A stretch of DNA of 64,000 nucleotides. Origin: Archangium lipolyticum. GTDB lineage: Bacteria; Myxococcota; Myxococcia; Myxococcales; Myxococcaceae. The notes beneath the pieces were generated by a model. It worked only from the letters and a program-made list of their open reading frames with translations, did not search any database and was not told the origin of the DNA. The stretch is from positions 248,001-312,000 of the forward strand of contig NZ_JANKBZ010000012.1 in assembly GCF_024623785.1 (NCBI RefSeq). Direction: 5' to 3'. Made by a program: the position numbers and the translations under genes. Of the stretch, positions 25,665 through 36,144 are shown piece after piece (position 1 is the stretch's first letter; each line of letters begins with the position of its first letter).

Positions 25665-27602
25665 TCACGGCGAGCCGGGTGGCGACCCTTCTTCTGACTT
25701 TTCGTCCACCAGGGCACCCGCATCCGCCAGGGAGGCTTCGCGGATGGGATCCTCCGAATCCTCCTCGGGGTGGCCATGGAGCGCCGCGTGGACCCGCTCG
25801 GCCACCGTGGGCCCGAGCACCTCGGCCAGCTCCTCGATGGTGGCCTCGCGAACACGCTTGAGCGAGCCGAAGTGGCGCAGGAGCAGCTTCTTGCGCACCT
25901 CCCCCACCCCGGGGATGTCCTCCAGGACGGAGTGGAAGTTGCCCTTGCGCATGCTCTTCTGCTGGAAGGTGATGGCGAAGCGGTGGGCCTCGTCGCGCAG
26001 GCGGGCGAGCAGATAGAGCTCCGCCGAGTTCTGCCGCAGGACGATGGGATCCTTCCGGTGGGGGATGAACACGCGTTCCGGGCTACGGGCGCTCTCCTCG
26101 TCCCGGTCGTGCACCTCCTGGTCCCGGCTCTTGGCCAGGGAGATGATGTCCACGCCCTCGACGCCCAGGTCCTTCGCGGCGGCGAGCGCGCTGGCGAGCT
26201 GTCCCTTGCCTCCGTCGATGACCAGCAGATCGGGCAGGTCCCCCTCCTCCTGGCCGCGTTGGAGCCGCCGGGTGATGACCTCGTGCATGCTGGCGAAGTC
26301 GTCCTGCTTCTCCAACGTCTTGATGCGGTAGCGGCGGTAGCGGGACTTGTCGATCTCCCCATCGGTGGCGGCCACCTGGGAGGCGACGATGCTGGCGCCC
26401 TGGAAGTGAGAGATGTCGAAGCACTCCATGCGGCGCGGCAGGTTGCGCAGGTGGAGCCGCTCCTGGAGCCGGCGCAGCACCACCTCCGTCTCGTCCTTGG
26501 TGCGGCGGCGCTCGATCGTGGCCTGCTCGGCGTTCTTCTGCGCCATTTCCACCAGGTCGCGCTTCTCGCCGCGCTTGGGCACCATCACGCGCACCCGCTC
26601 GCCCTTGCGCTCGGTGAGCAGCGCCTCCAGGCCCTCGCGCTCCTCGATGTCGAGCGGGAGCAACACCTCCTCGGGGACGAAGTTGCCCTGGTCGTAATAG
26701 AGGTTGACGAAGGAGGGCAGCAGCTCCTCGTCGGGGAACTCCTGGCTGCCGAGTGGGAAGGCCATGCCGCCGTTGAGCCGGCCCTGGCGCACGTAGAGGA
26801 CGTAGACGAGCAGCCGATCCCCCTCGCGGTGGGCGGCGAAGACGTCCTGGTCCTTGAAGTCGGTGGTGGCCACCTTCTGGCGCTCGAGGCTGCGCTCGAT
26901 GGCGAGCAGCTGGTCGCGGATGCGCGCGGCCTCCTCGAACTTGAGCTCGCTGGAGGCCTGCTTCATGCGCGCGCGCAGCCCGTCCACCAGCTCGCCCGCC
27001 TTGCCCTCCAGGAAGAGGATCACCTCGTCCACGCTCTTGCGGTACTCCTCCACGGAGACGGGGTAGACGCAAGGCGCGGGACAGCGGCCGATTTGGTGCA
27101 ACAGACAGGGCCGCTTGCGGTTGGCGAGCACGTGGTCCGTGCACGTGCGCAGGTGGAAGAAGCGGTTGATGATGCGCAGGGTCTCGCGGATGGCGCTCGC
27201 GCTGGAGTACGGGCCGAAGTAGCGCGCGCCGTCCTTCTGGTACTTCCGCACCACTTCCAGCCGCGGGTAGTCCTGGGAGCGGTCGAGCCGCAGCGAGATG
27301 TACTGTTTGTCGTCCTTGAGCAGGACGTTGAAGCGCGGCTTGTGCTTCTTGATGAGCTCGTTCTCGAGGAGGAGGGCTTCCTTCTCGTTGTGGACGAGCA
27401 CCGTCTCGAGGTCGCCGAGGAACCGGTCCAGCAGCGACACGAAGGCGCGCGTGTCCCCGGTGCGGGTGAAGTACGAGCGCACGCGGTTGCGCAGGTTGAC
27501 CGCCTTGCCCACGTAGATGATCTCACCCTGGCGGTCCTTCATCAGGTACACGCCGGGCTCGGTGGGCAGGGCGTCCAGCTTGGCCTGGAGCTTCGCGTCC
27601 AT
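25665..27602 (-). CDS. uvrC: Excinuclease ABC subunit UvrC
   Basis: UvrC makes both incisions in nucleotide excision repair. The 645-aa protein has the GIY-YIG nuclease domain at the N-terminus ([19 protein letters not shown]), a cysteine cluster with [13 protein letters not shown], a UVR motif ([19 protein letters not shown]) that contacts UvrB, the RNase H-like second nuclease domain with [17 protein letters not shown] and [12 protein letters not shown], and helix-hairpin-helix DNA binding ([21 protein letters not shown]). It starts 6 bp after the uvrB stop, so uvrB and uvrC are one operon. Confidence 0.98.
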   Translation of the reverse strand: MDAKLQAKLDALPTEPGVYLMKDRQGEIIYVGKAVNLRNRVRSYFTRTGDTRAFVSLLDRFLGDLETVLVHNEKEALLLENELIKKHKPRFNVLLKDDKQYISLRLDRSQDYPRLEVVRKYQKDGARYFGPYSSASAIRETLRIINRFFHLRTCTDHVLANRKRPCLLHQIGRCPAPCVYPVSVEEYRKSVDEVILFLEGKAGELVDGLRARMKQASSELKFEEAARIRDQLLAIERSLERQKVATTDFKDQDVFAAHREGDRLLVYVLYVRQGRLNGGMAFPLGSQEFPDEELLPSFVNLYYDQGNFVPEEVLLPLDIEEREGLEALLTERKGERVRVMVPKRGEKRDLVEMAQKNAEQATIERRRTKDETEVVLRRLQERLHLRNLPRRMECFDISHFQGASIVASQVAATDGEIDKSRYRRYRIKTLEKQDDFASMHEVITRRLQRGQEEGDLPDLLVIDGGKGQLASALAAAKDLGVEGVDIISLAKSRDQEVHDRDEESARSPERVFIPHRKDPIVLRQNSAELYLLARLRDEAHRFAITFQQKSMRKGNFHSVLEDIPGVGEVRKKLLLRHFGSLKRVREATIEELAEVLGPTVAERVHAALHGHPEEDSEDPIREASLADAGALVDEKSEEGSPPGSP

Positions 27603-27608
27603 AAGGGG

Positions 27609-29771
<2,163 letters not shown>

Positions 29772-29849
29772 GGCCCGAGGTTTAACACCCGGAGTGAGGG
29801 GATGCCGGGTGCAAAACGTCCATCCGCGAGAGGGTGAACGAAGCGAGCG

Positions 29850-31526
29850 CTACCTCGCCTCCTGGGATTTCAGGTCTTCGAGCGCCTGAAGGCGCGGGGC
29901 CTCGAACTCGTCCCCCTTGTTCCAGCGGGGCAGCTCCCTCGTCCGGGCCACGTTCGCCCCCAGGAGGAAGAAGAGCCGCACGTCCTCCACCGCGCCGGAG
30001 AAGTCCCAGTCCGGAGTCAGCTCGTCCGAGGGCTGGTGGTAGTGCTGGGCCTCCCATTTCTCCCGGCGCTCCTTGCCCCACCCCGGCGGCCGGCCGATGA
30101 AGTCCATGCCGCTGCTGAAGTAGGCGGCGGGAATGCCCAGCCGGGCGAAGTTGAACTGGTCCGAGCGGTAGAAGAACCCCCGGTCCGGCAACTGGTCCGC
30201 CTTCACGACGCGCCCCTGCGCCCGGACCAGCGCCGTCAGCAGGGGGTCCAGCGAGGACTTGCCCAGTCCGATGACCGTCACGTCCCGCGTGCGCCCGTGG
30301 ATGTTGAGCCCGTCGATGTTGATGTTGGCCGCCACGCGCCCCGGTGGCACCGGCAGGTGCTCGGCGAGGTACTGCGAGCCCAGCAGCCCCTGCTCCTCCG
30401 CCGCCACCGCCGCGAAGAGGATGGAGCGCGGCGGCGCCTTCGGCAGTTGGGAGAAGGCCCTGGCCACCTCGAGCAGCGCCGCCACACCGGACGCGTTGTC
30501 CACCGCCCCGTTGTAGATGGCATCCTCGCCCGGCTTCGCGTCCTCCTTGATGCCCAGATGGTCATGGTGCGCCGTGTAGAGCACCACCTCCCGGGACAGC
30601 TTCGGGTCGCTCCCCTGCAAGAGGCCCAGCACGTTCGCCGTGGGCCGGCGCCGCACCTGGTTGGCGAAGCGCGTGGACACCGTCCCCCCCAGTGGCACCG
30701 GCTGGAAGTCGCGCTTCTGCGCCGCCGCTCGCAACACGTCCAGATCCTTCCCTCCCAACTCCACCACCCGCCGCGCCGCCGCCTCCGTCATCCACCCCTT
30801 CACCTGCAGGCGCGGCTTCTCCCCCAGGGCCGGCAGCTCGAACTGCTCGCCCGACCAGGACGTCTGCACCACCTGCCACGAGTACCCCGCGCTCGGCGTC
30901 GTGTGGATGATCAGCGCCCCCGCCGCCCCCGTCTTCGCCGCCTGCTCGTACTTGTAGTCCCACCGGCCATACCTCAGCCGCGCCTTGCCCCCGAACAGCT
31001 CCGGGTCGTCCTCCGGATCATTGTTCAGGATGACCAGCGTCTTGCCCCTCAGATCCTTCCCCTTGAAGTCGTCCCACCCGAACTCGGGCGCCTGGATGCC
31101 GTAGCCCACGAACACCAGCTCCGACTCCCGCAGCGCCACCTCCGCCGTCTGCGCTCCCGACGTCGCGATGAAGTCCTCGTGGTACTGGAGCTCCGTACGA
31201 CTCGCGCCGCTCGTGATGCTCAGCGTCTTCGGGTGGCCCGTCATGCCCACCAGCTCGAGCGGTTGGAGGTAGCTCCCGTTCGTCCCGGCGGGCTTCAGGC
31301 CCAACAGCTGGAACTGCGTCGCGATGTACTGCTGCGCCAGCGCGTCACCCCGTGTCCCCGGGCCTCGGCCCTCGAGCAGATCCGAGGCCAGGAAGCTCAC
31401 GTGCGCCTGGAGATCCTCGGCCCGGATGGTCCGGGACGCGGATTTTTCGGACGGAGTGGTGAGCTGCGCGTTCGCGGCCAGCGGGAGGAGGCACAGGGCG
31501 GTGAGGAGCACCAGCATTCGCTTCAT
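29850..31526 (-). CDS. Secreted M28 family aminopeptidase
   Basis: This 558-aa zinc peptidase has a signal peptide (MKRMLVLLTALCLLPLAAN) and the M28 layout: a protease-associated-like insert (LVFVGYGIQAPEFGWDDF, VILNNDPEDDPELFGG) and the catalytic domain with VLYTAHHDHLG (first zinc His), NGAVDNASGVAALLEVAR (bridging Asp), and VAAEEQGLLGSQYL (catalytic Glu and zinc Glu). It should release N-terminal residues from peptides in the periplasm or outside the cell, fitting a predatory lifestyle. It precedes uvrB on the same strand by 78 bp. Confidence 0.93.
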   Translation of the reverse strand: MKRMLVLLTALCLLPLAANAQLTTPSEKSASRTIRAEDLQAHVSFLASDLLEGRGPGTRGDALAQQYIATQFQLLGLKPAGTNGSYLQPLELVGMTGHPKTLSITSGASRTELQYHEDFIATSGAQTAEVALRESELVFVGYGIQAPEFGWDDFKGKDLRGKTLVILNNDPEDDPELFGGKARLRYGRWDYKYEQAAKTGAAGALIIHTTPSAGYSWQVVQTSWSGEQFELPALGEKPRLQVKGWMTEAAARRVVELGGKDLDVLRAAAQKRDFQPVPLGGTVSTRFANQVRRRPTANVLGLLQGSDPKLSREVVLYTAHHDHLGIKEDAKPGEDAIYNGAVDNASGVAALLEVARAFSQLPKAPPRSILFAAVAAEEQGLLGSQYLAEHLPVPPGRVAANINIDGLNIHGRTRDVTVIGLGKSSLDPLLTALVRAQGRVVKADQLPDRGFFYRSDQFNFARLGIPAAYFSSGMDFIGRPPGWGKERREKWEAQHYHQPSDELTPDWDFSGAVEDVRLFFLLGANVARTRELPRWNKGDEFEAPRLQALEDLKSQEAR

Positions 31527-31598
31527 GGCTCGTGTGCCCCTAACACGACCTGTAGGGTGCCGCAGGCGGTTTCGTCACTCGGATGGTTGGACGGTAGA

Positions 31599-31631
31599 CC
31601 CTCACCCCAGCCCTCTCCCAGAGGGAGAGGG
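31599..31631. repeat. REP-like palindrome, copy 2
   Basis: CCCTCACCCC, stem CCCTCTCCC (31611-31619), loop AGA and GGGAGAGGG (31623-31631). It lies 9 bp after the cysS stop (minus strand) and shares the flank CGGTAGA with copy 3. Confidence 0.9.
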
Positions 31632-31640
31632 GGTTGTTTC

Positions 31641-33128
31641 TCAGGCGCTCGGTTGCTCGGGTGCCGCTGGCGCGGCCACCTTCCACACCGTGCCTCCCGC
31701 CGTGTCCATGCTCTCGACGCCCAGTGCCTTGAGCTCTTCGCGCAGCCGGTCCGCCTCCGCGAAGTTCTTGGCCTTGCGCGCATCCGCACGCGCCTGGAGC
31801 AACTGCTCCACCTTCGCCACGTCGATGCCCCGCTCCTTCACCGCCCGATCGCGCCGCCGCAGCAGCCACTGCGCGGGCTCGTCCTCGAACAGGCCCAACA
31901 CCCCCGACACCTTCCGCACGCTCTCGCGCAGCGCCTGCAGCGTCCGCCCCACCTGCGCCTTGTCCTTCACCGGCGGTTTGTCCGTCAGCTCGTTCATCTG
32001 CGCGAACAGTCCCGACAGCACCCCGAGCGCCCCCGCCGTGTTGAAGTCGTCGTCCATCTGCGACTCGAACTCCGTCAGGAACCGCGCCGGCTCGCCGTAC
32101 AGCGCCCCCTTGCCGAAGTCCTTCCCGCTCACGCGCTCGTCCACCTTGCGCAGCGTCTCGTAGAAGTACTCCATGCGCTGCTCCGCGTCCGCCAGGCCCT
32201 TGTCCGCGAAGCCCAGCGGGTGCCGGTAGTGCGTCGACAGGAAGAAGAAGCGCAGCGCCTCCGGATCCACCTTCCCCAGCGCGTCCCTCAGCCTCACCAC
32301 GTTCCCGAGCGACTTGGACATCTTCGCCCCCTCGAGATCCAGGAAGCCGCAGTGCATCCAGTAGCGCGCGAACGTCTTCCCGCTCGCCGCCTCGCTCTGC
32401 GCGATCTCGTTCTCGTGGTGGGGGAAGATCAGATCCAACGCCCCTCCGTGGATGTCGAACGTCTCCCCGAGGTACCTCGCGCTCATCGCCGAGCACTCGA
32501 TGTGCCAGCCCGGCCGCCCCTTGCCCCAGGGGCTGTCCCACGCGGGCTCCCCCGGCTTCGCCGCCTTCCACAGCGCGAAGTCCAGCGGCTCGTGCTTCTG
32601 CTCGCCCGGCTGCACCCGCTCGCCCGCGCACAGGTCGTCCACGTTCCGCTTCGACAGCTTCGCGTACTCCGGGTACTTCCTCACCGAGAAGTACACGTCC
32701 CCCCGCGACTCGTACGCCACCCCCCGCGCCACCAGCTTCTCGATGATGCCGATGATCTCCGGCAGGTGGTCGCTCACCTTCGGCGACACGTCCGGCTCCA
32801 GCAGGTGCAGCGCCCGGGCATCCTCCCGGAACGCCTCCACGAACCGCGCCGCCAGCTCCACCGCCTGCTCGCCCGTCTCATGGGCCGCCTTGATGATCTT
32901 GTCGTCTACATCCGTGTAGTTGCGCACGTACTTCACGTCGAAGCCGCGATAGCGCAGGTAGCGCACCACCACGTCGAACGAGGTGAACGTCCTCGCGTTG
33001 CCGATGTGGATGTAGCTGTAGACCGTCGGGCCGCAGACGTAGACCCCCAGCTTGCCCGGCACCGCCGGCTCCAGGGTCTCCTTCTGCATCGTCATCGTGT
33101 TGAAGAGGCGAATCGATGCTGCGGCCAC
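31641..33128 (-). CDS. cysS: Cysteinyl-tRNA synthetase
   Basis: CysS charges tRNA-Cys with cysteine. The 495-aa class I enzyme has VYVCGPTVYSYIHIGNART (HIGH-type site and a zinc Cys), CSAMSARYLGETFDIHGGALDLIFPHHENE (zinc ligands and active site), KMSKSLGN and a C-terminal helical tRNA-binding part (ARKAKNFAEADRLREEL). I start at GTG 33128, which has GGAGG nine bases upstream and matches the usual CysS start (IRLFNTMT); an ATG at 33095 is a shorter option. The frame is open far upstream over the FHA gene but without synthetase sequence. Confidence 0.97.
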   Translation of the reverse strand: MAAASIRLFNTMTMQKETLEPAVPGKLGVYVCGPTVYSYIHIGNARTFTSFDVVVRYLRYRGFDVKYVRNYTDVDDKIIKAAHETGEQAVELAARFVEAFREDARALHLLEPDVSPKVSDHLPEIIGIIEKLVARGVAYESRGDVYFSVRKYPEYAKLSKRNVDDLCAGERVQPGEQKHEPLDFALWKAAKPGEPAWDSPWGKGRPGWHIECSAMSARYLGETFDIHGGALDLIFPHHENEIAQSEAASGKTFARYWMHCGFLDLEGAKMSKSLGNVVRLRDALGKVDPEALRFFFLSTHYRHPLGFADKGLADAEQRMEYFYETLRKVDERVSGKDFGKGALYGEPARFLTEFESQMDDDFNTAGALGVLSGLFAQMNELTDKPPVKDKAQVGRTLQALRESVRKVSGVLGLFEDEPAQWLLRRRDRAVKERGIDVAKVEQLLQARADARKAKNFAEADRLREELKALGVESMDTAGGTVWKVAAPAAPEQPSA

Positions 33129-33338
33129 GTTCTCGAACCTCCGCGAATCCGTCCGGGGTGGAACGCCGGACTCTAGGACTTCCCCACGGCCTCGACCACA
33201 AGTGCCTGACAGAACGGTAAAAGGACGGTGAACACTGCCTCCCCCTGAGCACTCCAGGCAGCCGAAAAAGGACGATCCTCCGCCTTTCTGGTGGCTCCCT
33301 ATCTCCGTCTGCCGCCAAATCTGGGAGAATGCCCCCCG

Positions 33339-34655
33339 ATGACCCCTCCCAATCCCAAGCGCCCGCCCCGCTCGCCCGGCTCCCCTGGGGATTCGGCGTC
33401 GCGCCAGGATGCGGAGGTGGAGCTCCCCTTCGACGACGATGAGGTAGCCCCACTCCAGGCGGACGACCCCCGCCCCCAGCGCGTCCCCCAGTACCCCGCC
33501 GGAGCCCGCCCCCGCCGCCGCCGCCCCGGGAGCCCCTCGCGCGAGGCCCGCGACCGGGAGATGCCCGCCCGCTTCGACTCCGGCGAGTACGAGGACCCCG
33601 GCCACGCTCCCGCCTTCCTCTACGTCGAGCGCGGTCCCGGTGCCGGTCAGCTCCTCCCCGTGAAGCAGGGCGTGCTCGTGCTCGGCCGCGCCTCCACGTC
33701 CGACCTGCGTCTCCAGCACCCCTCCATCAGCCGCCGCCACGCCCAGCTCACCCGCCGCGGGGATCTGCTCACCCTCAAGGACCTCGGCAGCCAGAACGGC
33801 ACCTACGTCAACCGCGACCGTCTCTCCACCGAGGTCGTGCTCCACCCCGGCGATGAGATCGCCCTCGGCAACGCGCTCCTGCGGCTGCGAGGACCCGGCC
33901 CCACCCCCGAGCGGTCCCGGGCCTCCTTCAGCAGCCCCACCTCGTCGCTCCGCGTCGGCATGAGCTCCCGCCGCCTGGTGCTGCTCGCCGCCGCCACCGG
34001 CTCCCTCGTGGCCGTGTTCCTCACGCTCGCCGCGGTGCGGCTCGTGCGCTCCCGCGGAGAGGTGGCTGGCCCCGAGGAGCTGGTGGAGCCCGTGTACCCG
34101 GCCGAGGCCTCCCTGGCCGTGACTCCCGAGGAGTCCTACGAGGCTTCGAGGACCGACCTGGTCGAGCCGCTCCAGGCCGAGCCGGCTCTCCTTACCGAGC
34201 GGTCGGGTGGGAAGACGCGAGGAGCGGTCGGGACGCGGGCACTCAGTGCGCAGGCCCTCGTGGAGACCTCGAAGGGCTCCGGCTCGAAGCAGCGGAAGGT
34301 CGTCTCGAAGCCCCCGCCTGCCGAGTCTCGTTCCGCCGCCCAGGACTCCGCTGACGAGGCCGAAGCCGAGGCCCGCTCCCGATATGAGGCCGGCAATGTC
34401 GAAGCCGCCCTCGCACTCGCCCGGAGCGCCCACCTCGAGGCCCTGGCCTCCACGCTCTCCCGCTTCCAGGCCGAGTGGATTGCCGGCAACGCCGCGCTCG
34501 CCGCTCGCGATTCCGCTTCCGCGCTTCAGCACCTGTCCAACGCCCGTGAGCTCGATCAGGAGCTCGCGAATGGTTGGGGCACCTATGCGCCCTTGATTCG
34601 CAAGGCGCTCGCGCAGGCACAGATGCAGGAGAATAGGCAGGGGAACGAGCGGTAG
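33339..34655 (+). CDS. FHA-domain membrane protein
   Basis: This 438-aa protein has a Pro/Arg-rich start, an FHA domain at about residues 90-185 (VLVLGRASTSDLRL, SISRRHAQLTRRG, SQNGTYVNRDRL), one transmembrane helix (LVLLAAATGSLVAVFLTLAAV, about 210-230), and a tail with helical TPR-like pairs (SRYEAGNVEAALALARSAHLEALA). FHA domains bind phosphothreonine, so a role beside Ser/Thr kinases is likely. The ATG at 33339 is preferred; an upstream GTG is in frame. The TAG stop lies at the edge of REP copy 3. Confidence 0.88.
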   Translation: MTPPNPKRPPRSPGSPGDSASRQDAEVELPFDDDEVAPLQADDPRPQRVPQYPAGARPRRRRPGSPSREARDREMPARFDSGEYEDPGHAPAFLYVERGPGAGQLLPVKQGVLVLGRASTSDLRLQHPSISRRHAQLTRRGDLLTLKDLGSQNGTYVNRDRLSTEVVLHPGDEIALGNALLRLRGPGPTPERSRASFSSPTSSLRVGMSSRRLVLLAAATGSLVAVFLTLAAVRLVRSRGEVAGPEELVEPVYPAEASLAVTPEESYEASRTDLVEPLQAEPALLTERSGGKTRGAVGTRALSAQALVETSKGSGSKQRKVVSKPPPAESRSAAQDSADEAEAEARSRYEAGNVEAALALARSAHLEALASTLSRFQAEWIAGNAALAARDSASALQHLSNARELDQELANGWGTYAPLIRKALAQAQMQENRQGNER

Positions 34656-34656
34656 A

Positions 34657-34689
34657 CCCTCACCCCGTCCCTCTCCCAGGGGGAGAGGG
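34657..34689. repeat. REP-like palindrome, copy 3
   Basis: CCCTCACCCC, stem CCCTCTCCC (34669-34677), short loop and GGGAGAGGG (34681-34689). The preceding CGGTAGA, also found before copy 2, contains the stop codon of the FHA gene. Confidence 0.9.
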
Positions 34690-34710
34690 CTGAACCCGGG
34701 GACCCCGAGA

Positions 34711-34743
34711 CCCTCACCCCGTCCCTCTCCCGGAGGGAGAGGG
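34711..34743. repeat. REP-like palindrome, copy 4
   Basis: CCCTCACCCC, stem CCCTCTCCC (34723-34731), loop GGA and GGGAGAGGG (34735-34743), 54 bp from copy 3. It overlaps the 3' end of the minus-strand membrane protein gene and encodes its last residues. Confidence 0.9.
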
Positions 34744-35385
34744 GTGGAAGCGCTTTTGGAGGCCTCGGATCAGCAGTGCGCCGTTGGCCACGATGAACGT
34801 CACCAGGACCAGCGCGATGAAGGGCACCCCTTTGTCCCCTCCGGGTCGTTCACCCTCCACCACCAGCCACAGCTTTCCGTCCTTCGGCTGCACCTCCCCC
34901 CACTCCCTCAACAGCTTGAAGCCTTCCTGGTATCGTCTCGCGTCTTCCTCCGACAGCAGCCGCCCTCTCACCCCAAAGGGTCTCTGGTCCGGCTGTCTCG
35001 GCACCCGCCCCGGAGCCCACTCCTCCCCAGGCAGCGCATGCCGGCGCACCAGGAACGGCGACTCGCGCAGGCCCACCACCACGTACACGTCCTCACCGTC
35101 TCTCCCGTAGGCCCCTCGGGCCGTGGGGATTCCGTGCACCTGCACGTAGCGGTTGGATTCCAGCACGTCGTACCGGTACGCCCCCTCCGCTCCCAGCGTC
35201 AGCGGCGTCCTCGGTGAGAAGAAGTACGTCAGATCCTTCCACAGCAGTCCCAGCAGCACGCCCCCCACCACCATCGCGAACACCGCCACCGGCGCCCGCA
35301 CCCCCACCCCACGCCGGCGGATCCGCGCCTCCAGCTCCGCGATGCGCTCGTCCCGCTCTTCCCGCAGCTCCGACTCGTTCGACAT
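34714..35385 (-). CDS. Two-span membrane protein of unknown function
   Basis: This 223-aa protein has a charged coiled-coil start (SELREERDERIAELEARIRR), a transmembrane helix (VAVFAMVVGGVLLGLLW), an extracytoplasmic domain of about 130 residues, and a second helix near the end (FIALVLVTFIVANGALLI). I do not recognise the family. Two features are odd: the last ten residues (HPSPSGRGTG) come from REP copy 4, and a strong terminator of the upstream cdnL gene ends directly before its ATG. Expression may therefore depend on read-through. Confidence 0.8.
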   Translation of the reverse strand: MSNESELREERDERIAELEARIRRRGVGVRAPVAVFAMVVGGVLLGLLWKDLTYFFSPRTPLTLGAEGAYRYDVLESNRYVQVHGIPTARGAYGRDGEDVYVVVGLRESPFLVRRHALPGEEWAPGRVPRQPDQRPFGVRGRLLSEEDARRYQEGFKLLREWGEVQPKDGKLWLVVEGERPGGDKGVPFIALVLVTFIVANGALLIRGLQKRFHPSPSGRGTG

Positions 35386-35425
35386 GAAAAAACCCCGGTC
35401 CCCACCTTCGGGGAACCGGGGCTTT
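35386..35425 (-). terminator. Intrinsic terminator of cdnL
   Basis: On the minus strand CCCCGG (complement of 35416-35421), then further CCCC pairing, folds over a short GAAGG loop to GGGG and CCGGGG (35393-35398), followed by a run of six T (35387-35392). It is a textbook rho-independent terminator. The U-run stops one base before the start codon of the next minus-strand gene. Confidence 0.85.
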
Positions 35426-35445
35426 CTAACTCCGCCTCAGGACGG

Positions 35446-35940
35446 CTAGGCGATGTTGAAGATCTTCTTCAGATCCGTCTCGATCTCTTCCTCGGAGCAA
35501 TCCTTGGCCAGCGACAGCTCCTTGATGAGCAGCGAGCGCGCCGTGTCCAGCATCTTGCGCTCACCGAACGACAGGTCCTTGTCTCCCTTGAGGAGGTACA
35601 GGTCGCGAAGTACCTCGGCGATTTCGAACACCGAGCCCGTCTTGATCTTCTCCATGTACTCCCGGTAGCGACGGTTCCACGTCGTGGAGTCGACCGAGAT
35701 GTCCTTCTCCTTCAGGATGGAGTAGACCTGCTTGACATCCTCTTCGCTGATGATCTCCCGGAGGCCGACCGATCCCACCTTGTTGATTGGGATCATGATC
35801 CGCATCCCGTTCTCCAGGATGCGCAGCACATAGAAGGATTGGCGCTGCCCGGCTACTTCGGTGTGCTCGATACCCATCACCTCGCCGACACCCTGCCCCG
35901 GGTAAACCGCCTTATCGCCGGTCTTGAAGCTCGTCTGCAC
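35446..35940 (-). CDS. cdnL: CdnL, CarD-family RNA polymerase-binding regulator
   Basis: CdnL binds the RNA polymerase beta subunit and stabilises open complexes at rRNA and other sigma-A promoters; it is essential in Myxococcus xanthus. The 164-aa protein has the N-terminal CarD/TRCF interaction domain (FKTGDKAVYPGQGVGEVMGIEH) and the helical C-terminal DNA-contact domain (VDSTTWNRRYREYMEKIKTGSVFEIAEVLRDL). It lacks the HMGA-like tail of CarD, which fixes it as CdnL. The start is GTG at 35940 with GGAGG about ten bases upstream. A strong terminator follows. Confidence 0.96.
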   Translation of the reverse strand: MQTSFKTGDKAVYPGQGVGEVMGIEHTEVAGQRQSFYVLRILENGMRIMIPINKVGSVGLREIISEEDVKQVYSILKEKDISVDSTTWNRRYREYMEKIKTGSVFEIAEVLRDLYLLKGDKDLSFGERKMLDTARSLLIKELSLAKDCSEEEIETDLKKIFNIA

Positions 35941-36036
35941 TCGTTACCGCCTCCTTACGATGGCTTGGCTTGACACCCGGCCTCAGAAAGCAGAGCACGA
36001 GTACCACAATCGACCCCTTCCAGCAACATTGAAGCC

Positions 36037-36066
36037 TTGACCCGCCCGGATTTTCCCGACTAGCCT
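36037..36066 (+). promoter_or_regulatory. Candidate promoter for comEC
   Basis: TTGACC (36037-36042) and TAGCCT (36061-36066) are 18 bp apart, about 80 bp before the comEC ATG. The -10 match is weak, so this is tentative. Confidence 0.3.
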
Positions 36067-36144
36067 GGGGACCTTTGTGTGTATGCGCTCGCTCGGTAGG
36101 GCGGTGCACCACGACGGGATGGATCGGGTGGGTGGTGGGGGTGG

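Noticed and set aside
29772-29849. SOS (LexA) box before uvrB
   Set aside because: Only a partial GTTCA-like match was found, too weak to report.
30036-33176. Long plus-strand open frame across the M28 peptidase and cysS
   Set aside because: Arg/His/Pro-rich composition and full overlap with two clear genes show it is a shadow frame.
33129-34532. Upstream extension of the cysS frame over the FHA gene
   Set aside because: The extra residues are Gly/Ala-rich noise and the synthetase starts normally at 33128.
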